NCBI GenBank assembly: GCA_025966435.1
Contig: JAICRQ010000251.1
Span: 1-5,691, forward strand
Direction of reading: 5' to 3'
Length of the DNA stretch: 5,691 bases
From: Anaerolineales bacterium
GTDB lineage: Bacteria; Chloroflexota; Anaerolineae; Anaerolineales; Villigracilaceae
The translations under genes and the position numbers were made by a program. Within the stretch, counting starts at the first letter, position 1, and each line of letters starts with the position of its first letter. The notes beneath the pieces were generated by a model that saw nothing but the letters and a program-made list of their open reading frames with translations, ran no database searches and was not told the origin of the DNA. Shown here in pieces: positions 3,347-5,691 of this stretch.

Positions 3347-5691
3347 ATGAAAATTCGTACTGGCAGCCTGATACGAGGGGGAATCGCAGCGGGGCTTCTT
3401 CTCACCCTTATTGCTCAACCACAATCTTCTGTTTACGCCGCTCCTGCCATGACCGTCACACCGATCACATGGAATATTGTCGGCCTGGATAGCAACAACG
3501 TCAGTGTGGGTCCGAACCATTTCCCTGTCGGCGCGCGGGTCTGTAACACAAGCACGGCGGGTGAAACGCTCACCGGTCTAACTGCCTCGCTGGTTTGGGA
3601 TTCCGCCAATGCTTTCATCAATATTCGTCCGGGGACAAACACGAATTTATCTGTATCCAGCCTTGCCTCAGGTGCCTGCACAGATTTTTATTTTGAGATC
3701 GAAGTCACGCGCACAGCTGCCGCGTATGATACGAACCGGCGCTATCACATTACTATCGATTCCAACGAGACTATACCCATCAGCACACCTACGCCGCGTG
3801 AGTTATATGTGGAGCATTTGATCTCCCAGAACCGCAATACAGTTTCTGATGTACAGTATGGCACGTCCGTTGCCAGCTTAACCTCGGTAGGGAATGGCGG
3901 CACGATGAGCCTGCTAGTTGGGCAAACGTACTTTATCCGCCTCGTTGGGGCGACGGCTACGCAGGGATACGAACAGATCGAATCCTTTATCAATATTCCG
4001 AATACGATCTTCCAGATTCTCTCTGTAAATACCACCTATTCCGCGGAATCCTCTCCTACTCTTTCACCGCCCTACGACAAATTGTATGGCGACGCCTGTG
4101 TCTGGGAAAATGACCCGAACAGTCCCAATTACCGTGCATGTAACGGAGTCGGAAAGGCAGGGGGAAATGTCACTGTGACGTATGAGGTGAGAATCCTGCA
4201 GGCGCCTTCTGCGCCGCTGGTTAACCCACAGCCGCTCAGTACTTTGATCTATGACTTTTCGGGAAGCAGCTTTCACTATAATTCTGACTATGGTGTTTCC
4301 ACCCGTTATGCTTACATCCTCGACCCATCGGTTGTGACAATTGCAAAAAGTTTCAATCCAGACCCTACCACGGTCAATGGGATCTCTACACTCACCTTCA
4401 CGCTGACCAACCCCACGCCGGTCACGCTGACGGGTGTCAATTTTACGGATACGCTTCCCACCAGCCCGGGCGCGATGGTGGTTGCCAATCCCACCAACGC
4501 ATCCACTTCGGGATGCGGCACTCCAACCTTTGCGCCGACCGTCGGCGCGGCTTCGCTTTCCTTCTCGAATGGGACGATTGCCGCCAATGGAACCTGCGCC
4601 ATCAAAGTGAATGTGACTGTTCCTGTGACGGGAACCTATAACAACACGTCTACGAATATTTTTATCGGAACATTGGATACGGGGAATAATGCGAGCGATA
4701 CGCTTACCGTCAACACCGCGCCTCCAGCGCCAGCCCAGGTCTGTGGACTATCGCTTGCTACCTGGACGTTTCCAGCCGCGTTCAATATTTCCTCTCCGGC
4801 GCCGACGACTTCCACGGTCAGCGCGTCTGCCTCGCCAGGTGCAGGGATCACGTCTGTTGACAGCACACAGAACAATTCCGGCACGTCAAATTCCTGGGGT
4901 TCCAATGGCGCAATAGCTACAGGAGCTACGCTCAACACGGCAAATAATGATTTTTTCGAGTTCGTCCTTAACACAACGGGTTATTCCTCCGTAACGTTGA
5001 GCTTTGCCGCGCGGCGGACAAATAATGGACCGCAAAGTCTGGCAGTCTATTATGGCACATCTGCCATGCCGCCAGGGACTCTGGCTTTTAACATGCCTGG
5101 TTTTCTCACGTCCGCAAATACCTGGCTTCCTTCGAGCGGTTTTGGTACGCTTACATTCAATTCGGGCTTGAATGCTTCGGGGAATACCTATTTTCGTATT
5201 TATGCTTTCAATGCTGCGAATTCAGTTCCCGGCTCCGATATTTACCTGGATGATATTACGTTTAGCGGCTGTGCTGTTCCTACTCCGCCTACGATCACCA
5301 AAGCATTCTCACCGAACGCGATTGCGATCAACGGTACTTCGACACTCACATTTACGCTTGCAAATTCCAATTCAATCGCACTGACAGGCGCGACCTTCAC
5401 CGATACCCTTCCAGCGGGACTTCAGGTTGCAGCCACACCGTTAGCCAGCACAACGTGTGGAGGGAGTCCCACCTGGGCTCCTGCTTCGGGCGCGACGACA
5501 CTTACCTTCGGATCACCCGCCGACGGCACAATCCCCGCGAGCGGTTCCTGCACGGTCAGTGTCAATATCACGGGGACAGCCGCAGGGTCCTACCAGAATG
5601 TGAGCGGGTTTATCTCTTCTACCAACGGCGGCACGAATACAGGCTCCACAGGCAGTGCAACCGCATCCCTCACCATCCTCCAGCCACCGAG
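3347..5691 (+). CDS. large secreted/surface protein with DUF11/DUF7933-like repeats, 3' end missing
   Basis: An uninterrupted frame of 781 codons that runs off the window. A signal peptide is clear: basic start (K2, R4, R10), hydrophobic core GGIAAGLLLTLIA (11-23) and a likely cut after V-Y-A (29-31). Residues 36-325 form a conserved-looking N-terminal region with VGLDSNNVSVGPNHFPVGAR (45-64), CTDFYFEIEVTR (111-122), PRELYVEHLISQNRN (150-164), GYEQIESF (207-214) and GDACVWENDP (248-257). I believe this region is typical of Anaerolineae surface proteins but cannot name it. Residues 330-456 and 649-778 are two DUF7933/DUF11-like beta-sandwich repeats (F-x-P, LTFTL-x-N, LTG-x-x-FTDTLP, two Cys). 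Between them, 466-642 resembles a jelly-roll ligand-binding domain. Ten Cys fall in domain-wise pairs. The low-charge, Thr/Ser/Asn-rich make-up fits an adhesin or envelope-layer protein. Its anchor, if any, lies beyond the window. Confidence 0.9.
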   Translation, partial: MKIRTGSLIRGGIAAGLLLTLIAQPQSSVYAAPAMTVTPITWNIVGLDSNNVSVGPNHFPVGARVCNTSTAGETLTGLTASLVWDSANAFINIRPGTNTNLSVSSLASGACTDFYFEIEVTRTAAAYDTNRRYHITIDSNETIPISTPTPRELYVEHLISQNRNTVSDVQYGTSVASLTSVGNGGTMSLLVGQTYFIRLVGATATQGYEQIESFINIPNTIFQILSVNTTYSAESSPTLSPPYDKLYGDACVWENDPNSPNYRACNGVGKAGGNVTVTYEVRILQAPSAPLVNPQPLSTLIYDFSGSSFHYNSDYGVSTRYAYILDPSVVTIAKSFNPDPTTVNGISTLTFTLTNPTPVTLTGVNFTDTLPTSPGAMVVANPTNASTSGCGTPTFAPTVGAASLSFSNGTIAANGTCAIKVNVTVPVTGTYNNTSTNIFIGTLDTGNNASDTLTVNTAPPAPAQVCGLSLATWTFPAAFNISSPAPTTSTVSASASPGAGITSVDSTQNNSGTSNSWGSNGAIATGATLNTANNDFFEFVLNTTGYSSVTLSFAARRTNNGPQSLAVYYGTSAMPPGTLAFNMPGFLTSANTWLPSSGFGTLTFNSGLNASGNTYFRIYAFNAANSVPGSDIYLDDITFSGCAVPTPPTITKAFSPNAIAINGTSTLTFTLANSNSIALTGATFTDTLPAGLQVAATPLASTTCGGSPTWAPASGATTLTFGSPADGTIPASGSCTVSVNITGTAAGSYQNVSGFISSTNGGTNTGSTGSATASLTILQPP
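4334..4714 (+). repeat. DUF7933/DUF11-like repeat 1 (protein-level)
   Basis: Residues 330-456 of the surface protein. Key pattern: AKSFNPDP, a G-x-S-T-L-T-F-T-L-T-N strand, LTGVNFTDTLP, C390 in S-G-C-G-T, NGTIAANGTC with C417, and a closing TGTYNN strand. It aligns along its length with repeat 2, although the DNA has diverged. Such domains are usually tandem spacers or stalks in secreted bacterial proteins. Confidence 0.8.
4742..5272 (+). other. jelly-roll-like domain between the two repeats
   Basis: Residues 466-642 of the surface protein, bracketed by C466 and C642. The pattern is W-T-F near the start, S-W-G in the middle, DFFEFVLNTTGYSSVTLSF, ARRTNNGPQSLAVYY, then FRIYAFNA and a closing DIYLDDITFSG. 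This recalls carbohydrate-binding or discoidin-like beta-sandwich modules found in secreted bacterial proteins. Sugar binding is inference; no ligand residues can be assigned. Confidence 0.6.
5291..5680 (+). repeat. DUF7933/DUF11-like repeat 2 (protein-level)
   Basis: Residues 649-778. It repeats the pattern of the first copy: ITKAFSPNAIAINGTSTLTF, LTGATFTDTLPAGL, C704 in T-T-C-G-G, DGTIPASGSC with C735, and AGSYQNVSG. It ends in the strand ASLTIL followed by QPP, a linker that suggests another domain beyond the window edge. Confidence 0.82.

Noticed and set aside
4312..4974. Two Val/Ala-rich open frames on the minus strand (4312-4605 and 4636-4974)
   Set aside because: They lie opposite the repeats of the surface protein, and their composition is the mirror of Thr/Asn/Gly-rich codons. 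No start signals or recognisable domains.
4334..5680. DNA-level tandem repeats that might recombine or vary in phase
   Set aside because: The two protein repeats are diverged at the DNA level, with no long identical stretches and no slippery tract beyond a run of six T near 4951.
1..5691. Mobile element, CRISPR array, toxin-antitoxin pair, defence system or tRNA
   Set aside because: No transposase, integrase or nuclease motifs, no regularly spaced direct repeats, and no cloverleaf sequence were seen on either strand.

Overview
The window reads as a stretch of bacterial chromosome, most likely from Chloroflexota and probably class Anaerolineae. This is inferred from protein style, not from a marker gene. 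The clues are an LCP enzyme with a LytR_C tail, a pair of short single-pass membrane proteins sharing an L-R-x-[DE]-F-K-x-x-Y core, a Thr/Pro-rich linker, and a very large Ser/Thr/Asn-rich secreted protein with DUF11/DUF7933-type repeats. Base composition looks moderate and even. I see no rRNA, tRNA, CRISPR array, insertion sequence or phage gene.

Layout. (1) 2-223 (+): the C-terminal end of a HEAT-repeat protein, whose stop overlaps the next start as ATGA. (2) 220-1683 (+): a membrane-anchored LytR-CpsA-Psr (LCP) glycopolymer transferase. (3) 1684-1806: a convergent intergenic gap with two mutually exclusive or pseudoknotted stems and a perfect 36-bp palindrome that probably terminates both converging units. 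(4) 2685-1807 and 3035-2682 (-): two paralogous membrane proteins in an operon, again joined by an ATGA overlap. The upstream 117-aa member is just the shared module; the downstream 292-aa member carries an extra linker and a C-terminal beta-type domain. (5) 3036-3346: a divergent control region with a strong sigma70-like promoter for the minus-strand operon, a roughly 112-nt leader able to fold on itself, an inverted repeat that could be an operator, and a weaker promoter for the rightward gene. (6) 3347 to the window end (+): an open reading frame of 781 codons that runs off the edge. It encodes a signal peptide, a Cys-containing N-terminal region, and two DUF7933-like repeats flanking a jelly-roll-like domain.

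The common theme is the cell envelope: an LCP enzyme that would attach glycopolymers to the wall, two small membrane proteins projecting outward, and a large secreted or surface protein. Whether they work together cannot be told from this window. The two strands are separate transcription units, and no new defence or mobile system is visible. The most interesting points are the paralogous membrane pair, the structured leader in front of it, and the modular disulfide-rich surface protein.
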